Shown here piece by piece: positions 41,401 to 51,081 of a stretch of 64,000 nucleotides of DNA. Within the stretch, counting starts at the first letter, position 1. Each line of letters begins with the position of its first letter. Source of the DNA: Algoriphagus sp. TR-M9. GTDB taxonomy: Bacteria > Bacteroidota > Bacteroidia > Cytophagales > Cyclobacteriaceae. The translations under genes were made by a program, and so were the position numbers. The notes under the pieces are model-generated. The model was not told the origin of the DNA and ran no database searches. It saw only the letters and a list, made by a program, of their open reading frames with translations. The stretch spans positions 2,923,001-2,987,000 of the forward strand of contig NZ_CP115160.1 in NCBI RefSeq assembly GCF_027594545.1. The letters are read 5' to 3'.

Positions 41401-42075
41401 ATGAAGAAAATTAAACCTTTGCTCTTTATAGCCATGTTCTTCTGCTTTTGTCAACAAGGCATGCCACAAACGGTGAATTGGAATGCGCTGGAAGATTCAA
41501 AACATATCATCACTGCCGGTATTGGCTGGGATTTCAGTGTTTCTTTTAGTTTGGGCTACGCTTACCAACTCAAAACAAATACGCCTATTCTGCTGACTAG
41601 CAATTTCTCCATTCCATCAGGTGAAAAGCTCTTGGATGACTTTAAAACTAAAATTGGAGGACAGGTTGTATTTTGGAACAGATCACATCTAAAGGGAAGT
41701 ATTACTTTAAATGGAATCTACCGGAGATTTGAAAATCCTTTAGTCCAATTGAAGAATTTTGGAAGTGAACTAAAAGGTGTATTGGGTTTTTACAAACCCA
41801 AATGGTTTGTGGCTGCTGAAGTTGGTTTTGATAAAGCCATTGTAAGTGATTTCACCCATTCCGACACCTTCAAAGGCACCATCTTTACAACCGTAAAAGA
41901 TGGTTGGTATAAACCTTCCTCCGGGGGAAATTTCATGTATGGCCTTCAAACTGGCTACTCCTCCAAACAATCAGATCTCACACTCAATATTGGCATGGTG
42001 ATGACTCAGGATTTCAAAACCACGCCTTTGGTACCTTATTATCTGATGTTCGGATATAACCTCAGGTTACACTGA
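41401..42075 (+). CDS. Predicted outer-membrane beta-barrel protein, unknown
   Basis: 224 residues starting at ATG 41401, which opens a signal peptide (LLFIAMFFCFCQQGMPQ). An upstream frame runs through the end of the previous gene. The mature part has alternating hydrophobic and polar strands (IITAGIGWDFSVSFSLGYAYQL, GSITLNGIYRRFENP, WFVAAEVGFDKA) and ends in a strand YLMFGYNLRLH, which is compatible with an eight-stranded barrel. I do not recognise the family. It follows the hydrolase gene by 5 bp, so the two are co-transcribed. Confidence 0.6.
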   Translation: MKKIKPLLFIAMFFCFCQQGMPQTVNWNALEDSKHIITAGIGWDFSVSFSLGYAYQLKTNTPILLTSNFSIPSGEKLLDDFKTKIGGQVVFWNRSHLKGSITLNGIYRRFENPLVQLKNFGSELKGVLGFYKPKWFVAAEVGFDKAIVSDFTHSDTFKGTIFTTVKDGWYKPSSGGNFMYGLQTGYSSKQSDLTLNIGMVMTQDFKTTPLVPYYLMFGYNLRLH

Positions 42076-42255
42076 TTCCAATCGATATTAAAGAGGTTAA
42101 AAACCTAAAACAACGAATGCATAAGCTGGTAATAACAAGAGATTTGAAAGTAAACTCAAACCATATTTACCTATAAAACAAGTATCTTGAAACCTGAACA
42201 ACCAACTCCGTGATCACCTACTGCATTTATACTTATCGTGGTACATAGAAAATTG

Positions 42256-43086
42256 ATGAGAGAAATTTACATCACCATATCCTTCATTTTTATTAGCATT
42301 CTGAATTGTTTTGGTCAAAAACAAAAAGATGAGCCCGTTACATACTTAGATGATTTGTCCATTGGATGGGTAAAAGATTCGGACACATTACTATTCAGGG
42401 CTACAAGCAAGGTTTTAGTTCCTATAGAAATCTACTTTACTTCAGAGGAAAATAAGCAAGAGTTAAATTCATTTCTGCTTAAGCCCAAAGACAGCCTTGC
42501 GCTCTTAACCTATTTTGGCGAACTGCCCGACTCTATATTTACCGCTCGTTTTGCTGATAGCGTGCGTGTGGGCTATTTTATAGGGCATAAATCTCTTATA
42601 GCACCAGATTTAGATTATTTATACCGATTGCCATTTAAATCGAACAAGAAATATGAAGTAAGCCAAAGTTTTAATGATAAGTTTTCCCATAACAGTTCCA
42701 GGTCCCGATATGCGATAGATTTTCAACTAGATGTAGGAGAACCTGTTTTTGCAGCAAGGGAAGGTACTGTTGTAAAGGTAATTGACTGGTTTTCAAAACA
42801 AGGTGGGGAAGAATTGATAGATGCTGCCAATAAAATTGTCATTATGCACTCAGATGGGACATTAGCTTCCTATGTTCATTTAGATTTTAAGGGCAGTTTG
42901 GTAAAAGAAGGCGAATGGGTAGAAAGGGGGCAAAAAATTGGAATCTCAGGTCTGACAGGATTTACACGTGGGCCTCATTTGCATTTTGTGGTGCGAAAGG
43001 AAAGAGATATTTCCATACCTGTAGTTTTTAAAGGATATGAGGGCAAGATGCTGAAAAAAGGTAAAAGATATCAAGTGGTTGAATAA
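42256..43086 (+). CDS. M23-family (LytM) peptidase, exported
   Basis: 276 residues from ATG 42256 (an upstream GTG is not needed), with a signal peptide (ITISFIFISILNCFGQ). The C-terminal half is an M23 domain: RYAIDFQLDVGEPVFAAREGTVVKV, NKIVIMHSDGTLASYVHLD and GFTRGPHLHFVV with the HxH motif. It should hydrolyse peptide bonds in peptidoglycan cross-links or similar substrates. The first ~100 residues are a beta-rich exported region without a recognised family. It is not closely coupled to its neighbours. Confidence 0.85.
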   Translation: MREIYITISFIFISILNCFGQKQKDEPVTYLDDLSIGWVKDSDTLLFRATSKVLVPIEIYFTSEENKQELNSFLLKPKDSLALLTYFGELPDSIFTARFADSVRVGYFIGHKSLIAPDLDYLYRLPFKSNKKYEVSQSFNDKFSHNSSRSRYAIDFQLDVGEPVFAAREGTVVKVIDWFSKQGGEELIDAANKIVIMHSDGTLASYVHLDFKGSLVKEGEWVERGQKIGISGLTGFTRGPHLHFVVRKERDISIPVVFKGYEGKMLKKGKRYQVVE

Positions 43087-43283
43087 ACCCAGTTCAACAT
43101 CAGGAATTAGTCAGGTACGAATAACAGCATTTCCCATACCTTCCTTTCCGCGAAATGCCCCTCCCATTCAATTTGAGTTACACCGTAAGGATCCACAGAT
43201 TATCCGTATTAGCCCATTCCTATTACAACAAATAGTCGTCTTTGAGGTTAATTATAAACCTGACCTACTAAACTCCTCCACTG

Positions 43284-44072
43284 ATGAAATCCATTATAAA
43301 TATTCCCGGCATTTTAGTTTTACTGCTCCTCGTCAGTTTATCTTCATGTACTGATGATGACAACACTCCAAATGGCGGTGATGGCGAGCCCTTAGACAAT
43401 TCGGAAATTGTATTTCTTCTGCTCGATGAAGAGAGTATAGACAATGGGAACGAACCAAACAATTTTTCAGAAACAGACGTCAATGATCAAATCGCCAGAA
43501 TTGGGCAGCGACAAACCTTGAAATACTTTCAAGATAACGCAGGTAAAACTATAGGTCTGTATTCCGGTCAAGTAGGGGATGAAGGCTGGTTTGCGCCTAC
43601 TTCTATACTAAGTAGTTGGATAAACGCAGGCCCAACCGCTAATGGCCTCCAAAATTACCTCACCCCGGGTCCAGGGTTGGGTGCGTCAGGAGATGTTCCG
43701 GAAGTTTTGCTAGACGAAATCCCCAATGTGATTCCTTTAAGAGCCATGGGCTTATCAATGCTAGTGGGACAGACAGTTTATGCTGTGGTTTATGATAGCG
43801 ATATCTCGATTAATTACGATCCAATCGAAGGGAATTTGCAAGGAGCAAACCTTGGAATTGTGGCGTTTGATGTGCTCAGCGTCTCTGCCCGTACAGACGG
43901 GTCTAGCTCTGACCTTCCAAGGGTCTCTATTCGTATTCGAAATACCGAAGAGATAGGTGTAAGTTCTCTAAATCTCTTTTCAAATGCCACTATTCCGGAA
44001 TCCTCCTCTGAGCCTATGGATATTACGCCAGCATCTGATACTCCGGAAATCACGCTTGTTCCTGCGCCTTAA
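43284..44072 (+). CDS. Lipoprotein of unknown function
   Basis: 262 residues with signal peptide and lipobox LSSC (C22), followed by an acidic linker rich in D and G. The rest (residues ~45-262) is a single soluble domain with segments YFQDNAGKTIGLYSGQVGDEGWF, LGASGDVPEVLLDEIPNVIPL and GQTVYAVVYDSDISINYD. I could not match it to a family. It may be an adhesin-like or inhibitor-like surface protein. Convergent with the efflux operon, 75 bp between the stops. Confidence 0.65.
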   Translation: MKSIINIPGILVLLLLVSLSSCTDDDNTPNGGDGEPLDNSEIVFLLLDEESIDNGNEPNNFSETDVNDQIARIGQRQTLKYFQDNAGKTIGLYSGQVGDEGWFAPTSILSSWINAGPTANGLQNYLTPGPGLGASGDVPEVLLDEIPNVIPLRAMGLSMLVGQTVYAVVYDSDISINYDPIEGNLQGANLGIVAFDVLSVSARTDGSSSDLPRVSIRIRNTEEIGVSSLNLFSNATIPESSSEPMDITPASDTPEITLVPAP

Positions 44073-44147
44073 CTCCCCAAAATTGCCTATACTTCCCTAC
44101 TTAACCTATGCCACAGACGACTTTGTTTTACTGAAATGGACTTCTGC

Positions 44148-45305
44148 TTAAGGCAAGAGATTAAAGCCTCCTTTAGTCAGCACTACAGTGCTTGCTGAGA
44201 TTGCATCATTTGGCATGATTTCCACTCCCTCATTATTGGTTTTCCCGGTCTGCACCGCTACTTTTTCCAATTGGAAGCCGGCATCACTTTGCTCCCGGCG
44301 CACCAATACATAACCTGTACCTTCGGAATTAATAATCGCAGTAGATGGAAGCACCCAAGCTTGCTGTGGGTCTGTCTGAAACACCGCTTCTATAAACATG
44401 CCCGGCACTAGCATTTCTTCCTCCTTTTCCTCAGGTAAATGTGCATGAATATTAATCTGCCGCTCGGCGTTAATGGACTGGCCCACCATAAAAACCTCTG
44501 CGACTAGCTTTTTGCCCGGTAGATCCGGAATGCTAACCTGTACCTTTTGACCTTTATGGATCTGCGTGGCATTCTTTTCAAAAACCACCAGTTCAATATG
44601 CAAATGCTCCTTACTGATGAGGGTCATGGCCTTGCCGCCAGCAGGTAAAAATGAACCCTGTACCAAATGTATAGCTTCTACAAATCCAGAAATAGGGGCT
44701 AGCACCGGTACTTTGGAGCGGATGTTTTCTGCTTTCAGTTCGCTGGCATTGATATGGATCAGAGACAATTGCTTGCGAAGGCTTTCTGCTTTGGCTTTGG
44801 TGGATTGGTAATCCGCCTCAGCCTTGAGGTAGTTTTTTTGTGAAGAGATCTTTTCGGCAAAAAGGGTTTGCTGACGCTCAAATTCCTCCCGGAGGTAATT
44901 CAACTGGCTATTTGCTTCCAAAAATTCCTGTTGCAGGGTGACGAAATCCGGATTCTCCAGGTAGAAAAGCACCTGACCTTTGCTCACAGATTCTCCCTCC
45001 AGCAACTTCAAGCCAGAGACATACCCTCCAAAAAATGCTGAAATTTCCTGAATCCCTTCCACCGGAACTTTCACGGTTCCCTGAGCCGGTATTCCTGCTG
45101 AAAACTCCTGCATCTCAGGATTTCCCCATTGCATTTTCATGGTTTCAAATTGCTGGGTAGAGACGTTGATATAGGCACCATCGCTGGTACCTGCCTGCAC
45201 TTCCACTCCCTGAGCGTCTTCAGACTCCTTAGTAGAACATTGGAAAAAACCAGCTCCCAAGATTAAGGCCAGGAAAAGGATCGATACTATGCGTAGATTC
45301 TTCAT
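44148..45305 (-). CDS. RND efflux periplasmic adaptor (CusB/CzcB-like)
   Basis: A 385-residue membrane-fusion protein. The N-terminal signal or anchor ends near a cysteine (FFQC, C23). A biotinyl-lipoyl-like part (GYVSGLKLLEGESVSKGQVLFYLE), an alpha-helical hairpin (LNYLREEFERQQTLFAEKISSQ) and a beta-barrel with PVLAPISGFVEAIHLVQGSFL follow. Adaptors of this kind bridge the inner-membrane RND pump and the outer-membrane channel. Its start overlaps the last base of the pump gene stop (45305), so the two are translationally coupled. Metal specificity is not visible. Confidence 0.88.
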   Translation of the reverse strand: MKNLRIVSILFLALILGAGFFQCSTKESEDAQGVEVQAGTSDGAYINVSTQQFETMKMQWGNPEMQEFSAGIPAQGTVKVPVEGIQEISAFFGGYVSGLKLLEGESVSKGQVLFYLENPDFVTLQQEFLEANSQLNYLREEFERQQTLFAEKISSQKNYLKAEADYQSTKAKAESLRKQLSLIHINASELKAENIRSKVPVLAPISGFVEAIHLVQGSFLPAGGKAMTLISKEHLHIELVVFEKNATQIHKGQKVQVSIPDLPGKKLVAEVFMVGQSINAERQINIHAHLPEEKEEEMLVPGMFIEAVFQTDPQQAWVLPSTAIINSEGTGYVLVRREQSDAGFQLEKVAVQTGKTNNEGVEIMPNDAISASTVVLTKGGFNLLP

Positions 45306-48300
45306 CAGTTGAGAAGGTAATTGATGTTTAAAATGGTTTGTTGGTAAGCATGCTTGCTTTCCAGGTATTGTAAGGTGATGGAAATGGAATTTTCCAAAAG
45401 CTGTACGTATTGCAGAAAGTCAATCTCGCCTTCTTGATAGGATCGCTGTGCCTGGGCGAGCAATTGTCGGGAAAGTTCTTTGCCTTCCTTTTCGTAGTAC
45501 TCAATCACCCGCAAATCCTGATCTAACTGTCGTTGAAGCTTTTGGGCGCTCAATTCCAGCTGGTATTCGTACTGCTCAGCTTCCAGGGCGAGTTTTTCCT
45601 GTTGGTACTTGCTGCTTTTCACCTGGGCCTTTTGGGCACCAAAAAACAAGGGCACTGCCAGTCCGGCCTGAAAGCCCGGGTACACCTTGGCATTGGGTCC
45701 TGGGTTGGTTCCCCGGAATACGTCTATATTGATATCCGGAAGGTATTTTCGTTTTTCTGCCTGGGTATGAAATTCAGCCTGAGCTACTGCACTTTCATAA
45801 TAGCTCACTCCCGGATGATCAGACCAGTCATCGCGCAGCTTCAAGCTCAAGTTCAGTTCCTCATCAGATAGCCTAAGCTCTCCCTCCCAATTGAGCAGCA
45901 ATTTCAGTTCATCTGTAGCCATCAGGTGCTTTTCTCTGGCTTCATTTTTCCGCAGGGCAATTTCCTGCCGCTTTCCATCGGCTGTCAGTTTCTCCAGGTA
46001 ATTGCTTTCTCCGGTTTCGAATTTGCGGGACGCAGCTCTGGAAAACTCCCCGTACAAGGAATCCAAATAAGTATAGCGCTCCATTAAGTCTTCCCAGTAA
46101 AGCACAGCGATAAAAGCCTTACTGATCTCTCCTTTCAGCCGCAGCTGCTGGAGTTCTACCTGCTTCGACTGCATTTCCACTTTGGCAGTTAAGGCATTTT
46201 TTTGAGCTCCGTAAACGGTAGGAAATTCAAAACTTTGGCTCAGCCCCCACTTTCTATTGTAAATCCCATTCTCAGCGAGGTCATTTTTATCCTCTGCATA
46301 GTAAATGGAAGTTTTCTCCAAATCCCACCCCTGCCCCACTTGCGCATGGGCAATGTCTATGGATTTATGGGCAGCTTGCAAGCCCAGGTTGCGTTCCATC
46401 CCCAGCTCTAGAGCATGCTCCAGACTAAGGGTAGTATCCTGTGCTTGGGCAGTAAAACTCACCACAAAAAACAGCAGCACTACACTTGAAAGCTTGGTCG
46501 CCCCGGGAAGTTTCCCGGATTTGCTTTTAAATGTGACGTACAAAACCGGCAGAACCACCAGGGTCAAAATGGTGGCGGTAATCAATCCTCCTACCACCAC
46601 CGTAGCCAACGGACGCTGTACCTCAGCTCCCGCAGAAGTAGAGATGGCCATTGGCAAAAAGCCCAAAGCAGCCGCCGATGCAGTCAATAAAACCGGGCGA
46701 AGCCGTTCCTTTGCCCCGGTAATCACCAGGTCTTTCAGATTATCAAAACTAGATTCCATAGACTTGAAATGTTCTATCAGTACAATTCCATTGAGTACCG
46801 CAATACCAAATAGGGCGATAAAACCTACACCCGCAGATATACTGAAAGGCATATCCCGCATCCAGAGCAAGAGTACGCCACCGATGGCGGATAAGGGGAT
46901 CGCAGAGTAAATCATGAGTGCTTCTCTGCTGGAAGAAAAGGCAAAATACAAAAGCACAAATATGAGGAAGAGCGCAATGGGCACCGCAATCAGCAGTCGG
47001 TTTCTGGCTTTTTGCAGGTTTTCAAACTGCCCTCCGTAATCCACCCGGTACCCTTCGGGAATATCCACTTGGTTGGAAATAATGCCTTGGATATCGTCCA
47101 CTACAGACTGCAGGTCCCGGTTTCTCACATTCACTCCAATCACCACCCGGCGCTGGGTATCATCACGGGAAATCTTAGCTGGGCCTTTGGTATAGGATAT
47201 CGCCGCCAGTTCTGACAAAGGCACAGACCCTCCGCTGGGAAGCTGTATGGAAGCTTGTTCCAGATGCCGGATATCCTTACGAAAGGGCTCGGCAAAACGT
47301 ACCACCAGATCAAACTGCTTTTCACCTTCGAAAACCTTCCCTGCACTCATCCCTGCAAACCCCATGGTCACCACTTGGTTTAGATCAGAGATATTCAATC
47401 CAAATTTGGCAATCTTTGCTCTATTGTATTCGATTTTCATTTGAGGCAAGCCGTCCACTTTTTCCAAAATAATGTCCGCTGCTCCATCTACATTTTGTAT
47501 GGCAGCCTCGATCTCTTCTGCTGTCTGCAAAAGCACATCCAGATCCTCTCCAAATACCTTGATGGCCAGATCCGCACGCACTCCTGTGATCAGCTCGTTG
47601 AAGCGCATTTCTATAGGCTGGGTAAATTCATACTCCATGCCCGGGATCACCTCCAGCGCCTCCTTAAATTTCTCCGCCAGCTCATCCTTAGTCTCCACGG
47701 TAGTCCACTCTGATTTGGGTTTGAGTGTCACGATCACGTCGCTTTCCTCCATGGACATGGGGTCTGTGGGAATCTCAGCCGCACCGATTCGGGTCACTAC
47801 CTGGTTGACCTCAGGAAACTTCTGGAGAATTTTCTCAATCTCGGTAATGGTCTCTACGGTATTGGTGAGCGTAGTTCCTGTTTTCAGGAATGGCTGAATC
47901 ACAAAATCTCCCTCATCCAGAGTAGGGACAAATTCAGAACCCATATTGCGAAAAATCAATACCGTGCCTACCAGCATGGCAAAGGCCCCAATCAACACCA
48001 CTTTAGCATGGTCCAGCGCCCAGGTAATGGTAGGTTCATAGACTTTGTTCAGCCCATTGATGATACGGGTGGAGATATTTCTAGGTCCGGGAGGAGTGGT
48101 TTTCAAAAACATCGATGAAACCACAGGCACATAGGTCAAGCCTAGGATCATAGCCCCGATCAGTGCAAAAGAAAACACTTCGGCCATAGGCCTGAACATC
48201 TTTCCTTCTACGCCGGTAAGGGAAAGTATAGGTATAAAAACAAGGATGATAATGATCTGTCCAAAAATGGCCGAATGCATCATTTTAGATGCTCCGGAAA

Positions 48301-49627
48301 TAGAAATCTGGTCTTTCACTTTCCTCTTCTCCGATCCGGATAAGCCCTGAAGTCTATGATCAGACTTGACAAACTGAAAGGCAATATACTCTACAATAAT
48401 CACCGCTCCGTCTATGATAATACCAAAATCAATGGCTCCCAAACTCATCAAATTGGCATCCACACCAAAAATATACATGAGGGATAAGGCAAAGAGTAAG
48501 CTAAGCGGAATCACTGAAGCCACTACCAACCCAGAGCGTAGATTCCCCAGCAAAATCACCACCACGAAAACCACGATCAAACAACCCAAAATGAGATTTT
48601 CTGCAATGGTAAATGTAGTCTTGCCTATTAATTCGGACCTATCCAGAAACCCATTGATTACTATCCCTTCAGGAAGTGTGCTCTTGATACTTTCCAGTCT
48701 TTCATTGACCCGGTCTATGGTTCCTTTGGAATCTGCCCCCTTCAGCATCATCACCTGTCCCAGTACCTTTTCCCCTTCTCCATTGGCTGTAATGGCCCCG
48801 AATCTATTGGCATGCCCAAAGCCCACTTCTGCGACATCACGAATATAAACCGGAGAACCGTTTCTGCTTTCCACTATTATATTTCCAATATCCTCTAGTG
48901 AGGACACCAGTCCCTCACCACGGATAAAAAAACTCTCATTGGTCTTTTCTATATAGCCTCCACCGGCGATAGAGTTGTTTTGCGCCAGTGCCTCATACAC
49001 TTCCACCAGGTCTAGCTGCATGGCTTTGAGACGCTCCGGATTGATGGCTACCTCATACTGCTTAAGGTAACCTCCCCAGGTATTCACCTCTACCACACCT
49101 TCTATCCCGGATAATTGTCGGCGCACGATCCAATCCTGAATAGTACGGAGCTCCGTGATATCATATTCCTGCTCATAGCCTGGTTCCACGTCGATCACAT
49201 ACTGAAAAATCTCGCCCAACCCGGTACTGATCGGCCCCATTTCAGGCGACCCAAACCCCTCTGGTATGCTCTCCTCGGCCACTTTGATCCGCTCTGCTAT
49301 CAGCTGCCGAGGCAAGTAGGTGCCCATTTTGTCCTCAAAAACAATGGTAACTACTGATAGCCCAAATTTAGAAACAGAGCGAATTTCCAGTACGCCTGGC
49401 AAATTTGCCATTTCCAGTTCTACAGGGTAGGTCAGATATTTCTCCACATCTTCGGTAGCGAGATTTCTGGAGGTGGTGATGACCTGCACCTGATTCGTGG
49501 TGATATCCGGTACTGCGCCTATGGGAAGATTACTGAGCGCAAAGACTCCAAAACCTATCCAGGCAGCGACAAAAATGAATACAATGAGCTTGTTGGCAAG
49601 GCTCCATTGAATGATACGATCTAACAT
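45305..49627 (-). CDS. CzcA/CusA-type RND metal efflux pump fused to a TolC-like outer membrane factor
   Basis: A 1440-residue fusion. Residues 1-~1035 form a complete RND pump (SLANKLIVFIFVAAWIGFG start, LMSLGAIDFGIIIDGAVIIVEY, AVLNGIVLIEHF). From ~1040 comes VVLLFFVVSFTAQAQ, a signal-peptide-like segment with a possible cleavage site. After it the TolC-type outer membrane efflux domain (~1060-1440; LEHALELGMERNLGLQAA and later LAVPLFFGAQKAQV) follows. Substrate residues do not show copper, zinc or cobalt. The fused arrangement is known from Bacteroidota. The gene lies after a CusS-like kinase gene, with TTAAGG direct repeats in the 74-bp gap. No frameshift is visible. Confidence 0.88.
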   Translation of the reverse strand: MLDRIIQWSLANKLIVFIFVAAWIGFGVFALSNLPIGAVPDITTNQVQVITTSRNLATEDVEKYLTYPVELEMANLPGVLEIRSVSKFGLSVVTIVFEDKMGTYLPRQLIAERIKVAEESIPEGFGSPEMGPISTGLGEIFQYVIDVEPGYEQEYDITELRTIQDWIVRRQLSGIEGVVEVNTWGGYLKQYEVAINPERLKAMQLDLVEVYEALAQNNSIAGGGYIEKTNESFFIRGEGLVSSLEDIGNIIVESRNGSPVYIRDVAEVGFGHANRFGAITANGEGEKVLGQVMMLKGADSKGTIDRVNERLESIKSTLPEGIVINGFLDRSELIGKTTFTIAENLILGCLIVVFVVVILLGNLRSGLVVASVIPLSLLFALSLMYIFGVDANLMSLGAIDFGIIIDGAVIIVEYIAFQFVKSDHRLQGLSGSEKRKVKDQISISGASKMMHSAIFGQIIIILVFIPILSLTGVEGKMFRPMAEVFSFALIGAMILGLTYVPVVSSMFLKTTPPGPRNISTRIINGLNKVYEPTITWALDHAKVVLIGAFAMLVGTVLIFRNMGSEFVPTLDEGDFVIQPFLKTGTTLTNTVETITEIEKILQKFPEVNQVVTRIGAAEIPTDPMSMEESDVIVTLKPKSEWTTVETKDELAEKFKEALEVIPGMEYEFTQPIEMRFNELITGVRADLAIKVFGEDLDVLLQTAEEIEAAIQNVDGAADIILEKVDGLPQMKIEYNRAKIAKFGLNISDLNQVVTMGFAGMSAGKVFEGEKQFDLVVRFAEPFRKDIRHLEQASIQLPSGGSVPLSELAAISYTKGPAKISRDDTQRRVVIGVNVRNRDLQSVVDDIQGIISNQVDIPEGYRVDYGGQFENLQKARNRLLIAVPIALFLIFVLLYFAFSSSREALMIYSAIPLSAIGGVLLLWMRDMPFSISAGVGFIALFGIAVLNGIVLIEHFKSMESSFDNLKDLVITGAKERLRPVLLTASAAALGFLPMAISTSAGAEVQRPLATVVVGGLITATILTLVVLPVLYVTFKSKSGKLPGATKLSSVVLLFFVVSFTAQAQDTTLSLEHALELGMERNLGLQAAHKSIDIAHAQVGQGWDLEKTSIYYAEDKNDLAENGIYNRKWGLSQSFEFPTVYGAQKNALTAKVEMQSKQVELQQLRLKGEISKAFIAVLYWEDLMERYTYLDSLYGEFSRAASRKFETGESNYLEKLTADGKRQEIALRKNEAREKHLMATDELKLLLNWEGELRLSDEELNLSLKLRDDWSDHPGVSYYESAVAQAEFHTQAEKRKYLPDINIDVFRGTNPGPNAKVYPGFQAGLAVPLFFGAQKAQVKSSKYQQEKLALEAEQYEYQLELSAQKLQRQLDQDLRVIEYYEKEGKELSRQLLAQAQRSYQEGEIDFLQYVQLLENSISITLQYLESKHAYQQTILNINYLLN

Positions 49628-49676
49628 GCGAGCGGCTAAATTTGAATTACAAAATTGCCCCTCGCCAGCTATAAAG

Positions 49677-49705
49677 CCTTAAAATCTTCCTTAAGATTAC
49701 CTTAA
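49677..49705 (-). promoter_or_regulatory. Triple TTAAGG direct repeats before the efflux pump gene
   Basis: On the minus strand TTAAGG occurs at 49705-49700, 49694-49689 and 49682-49677, spaced 11 and 12 bp. This fits binding of an OmpR-type response regulator, the class encoded by 51078-51746. It lies 50 bp ahead of the pump ATG (49627). Confidence 0.6.
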
Positions 49706-51081
49706 ATTTTCTTTTCAAAAATCAATCGGAAAACACTCCCCTTCCCTGTTTCACTTTCTACTTCCACCTGAATATGTGATTCGTTGGCGAGTTTCCTGAC
49801 AATAGCCAGTCCCAATCCAGTTCCGGACACCCCTGGGTTTGCGGCCACATCCCTATAAAAAGGGTCAAAGATCTTTTCTAAAGCCTCATCGGAAATTCCG
49901 CTCCCCTGATCTTCTACCTGTACAAAAGGAAGAGCATCATGAATCCCTAATTTCAAATTGATGGGAGAATCTCCAGCTGAGTATTTCAGGGCATTCTGCA
50001 AAAGGTTATTGAAGATCATCTGCAAAGAGCCTTCATTGACCCTTACAAAAAGTGGTTTGCTCAAATTAGTCTGCAAGCTCACCTCTCGCCCACTCTCTCC
50101 TTTGTGTCGCGCTACTATATCCCTAGTAAAGGAGAGGAGTTCCACCTCGTCAATAGATGCTCGTCCGTTATTACCGACCCGTGCGAGGGAAAGCAACTGA
50201 TCGATCATAGCTGACATTCTATCTATGCTACCCAACGTCATCCGGATTTTTTCTTCATACTCTTGTCCGGTTCTGGGCTTTCGGATGAGCACCTCCAAAG
50301 TACCTTTCATGACCGCCAGCGGGGTTCTAAGTTCATGTGAGGCATCTGAGGTAAATTGCTTTTCACGGATCAAAGCCTGCTCCAACCTGGCCAAAAGGCC
50401 ATTGATGGACCTGGTCAGCTGCGCAATTTCATCGTCGGGTTCCACCTCAGGTACGCGCTCATTGAGGTTACTTTGGGAGATCTGGTTGGTCTTAGCTATG
50501 ATGTTTTTGATGGGCTGAATGCTTTTCCCAGCCAGAAAGCGCATGGAAAGAAACAAGGAAATCAATATCCCCGGATACAAAATCAACAGTATATTCCTCA
50601 GATTGGTCAACAGATCCCGGGCATCTTCAAAGGACTTGGCTACCAGCATATAGCCTTCATCTCGGCCCTCATGCTTCAAGGGAATCTGCATCTGTCTCAC
50701 CTCCCGACTTCCAGTTTTCAAAGTCCAGGCCTCATCTTGGTGCGCACGATCGGGGTAAAAGCTCAGGTGGTTTTCTCCCAGATTCGGGGAGCGGTCCATG
50801 GATAAGCCTTGTGTGTCTACTATTTCTATGAAAATCGGATTGAGCTGGATCTGACTATGCTCCTGCTCCTGCCATTCATCTTTGTGGGCAAATTTGATCT
50901 CCCCTTCCACCAAAAAAATCTGGCCCAGATGCTTATCCGTCTCCAGTTTTAGTTCACGATCTATACTCTGCACCACGGTATAGTCCACCACTACGTAGAT
51001 GATGGCAAACACCAGTAAGACCAACAGTGCGGTTACTAATGTAAGCCTTCGGGCGATGCGCTCTTGATAGGATACACTCAT
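49702..51081 (-). CDS. Heavy-metal-type sensor histidine kinase (CusS-like)
   Basis: A 459-residue membrane kinase. A first TM helix (LVTALLVLLVFAIIYVVVDY) is followed by a periplasmic loop of ~130 residues (no family recognised), then a second TM (NILLILYPGILISLFLSM). A HAMP linker, HisKA (FTSDASHELRTPLAVMKG with the phospho-histidine) and HATPase (N-box MIFNNLLQNALKYS; EDQGSGIS; GTGLGLAIV) follow. It pairs with the OmpR-type regulator whose gene overlaps by 4 bp. Its place ahead of the RND pump supports control of metal efflux. No histidine or methionine cluster is evident in the sensor loop, so the metal is open. Confidence 0.88.
   Translation of the reverse strand: MSVSYQERIARRLTLVTALLVLLVFAIIYVVVDYTVVQSIDRELKLETDKHLGQIFLVEGEIKFAHKDEWQEQEHSQIQLNPIFIEIVDTQGLSMDRSPNLGENHLSFYPDRAHQDEAWTLKTGSREVRQMQIPLKHEGRDEGYMLVAKSFEDARDLLTNLRNILLILYPGILISLFLSMRFLAGKSIQPIKNIIAKTNQISQSNLNERVPEVEPDDEIAQLTRSINGLLARLEQALIREKQFTSDASHELRTPLAVMKGTLEVLIRKPRTGQEYEEKIRMTLGSIDRMSAMIDQLLSLARVGNNGRASIDEVELLSFTRDIVARHKGESGREVSLQTNLSKPLFVRVNEGSLQMIFNNLLQNALKYSAGDSPINLKLGIHDALPFVQVEDQGSGISDEALEKIFDPFYRDVAANPGVSGTGLGLAIVRKLANESHIQVEVESETGKGSVFRLIFEKKI

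Noticed and set aside
43284..44072. Spondin-domain assignment for the lipoprotein
   Set aside because: The expected spondin motifs around the conserved P-G-W segment are not seen, so I left it as unknown.
46305..47897. Long plus-strand frames opposite the RND pump gene
   Set aside because: They are antisense shadows of a well-supported 1440-codon gene. The peptides resemble no protein.
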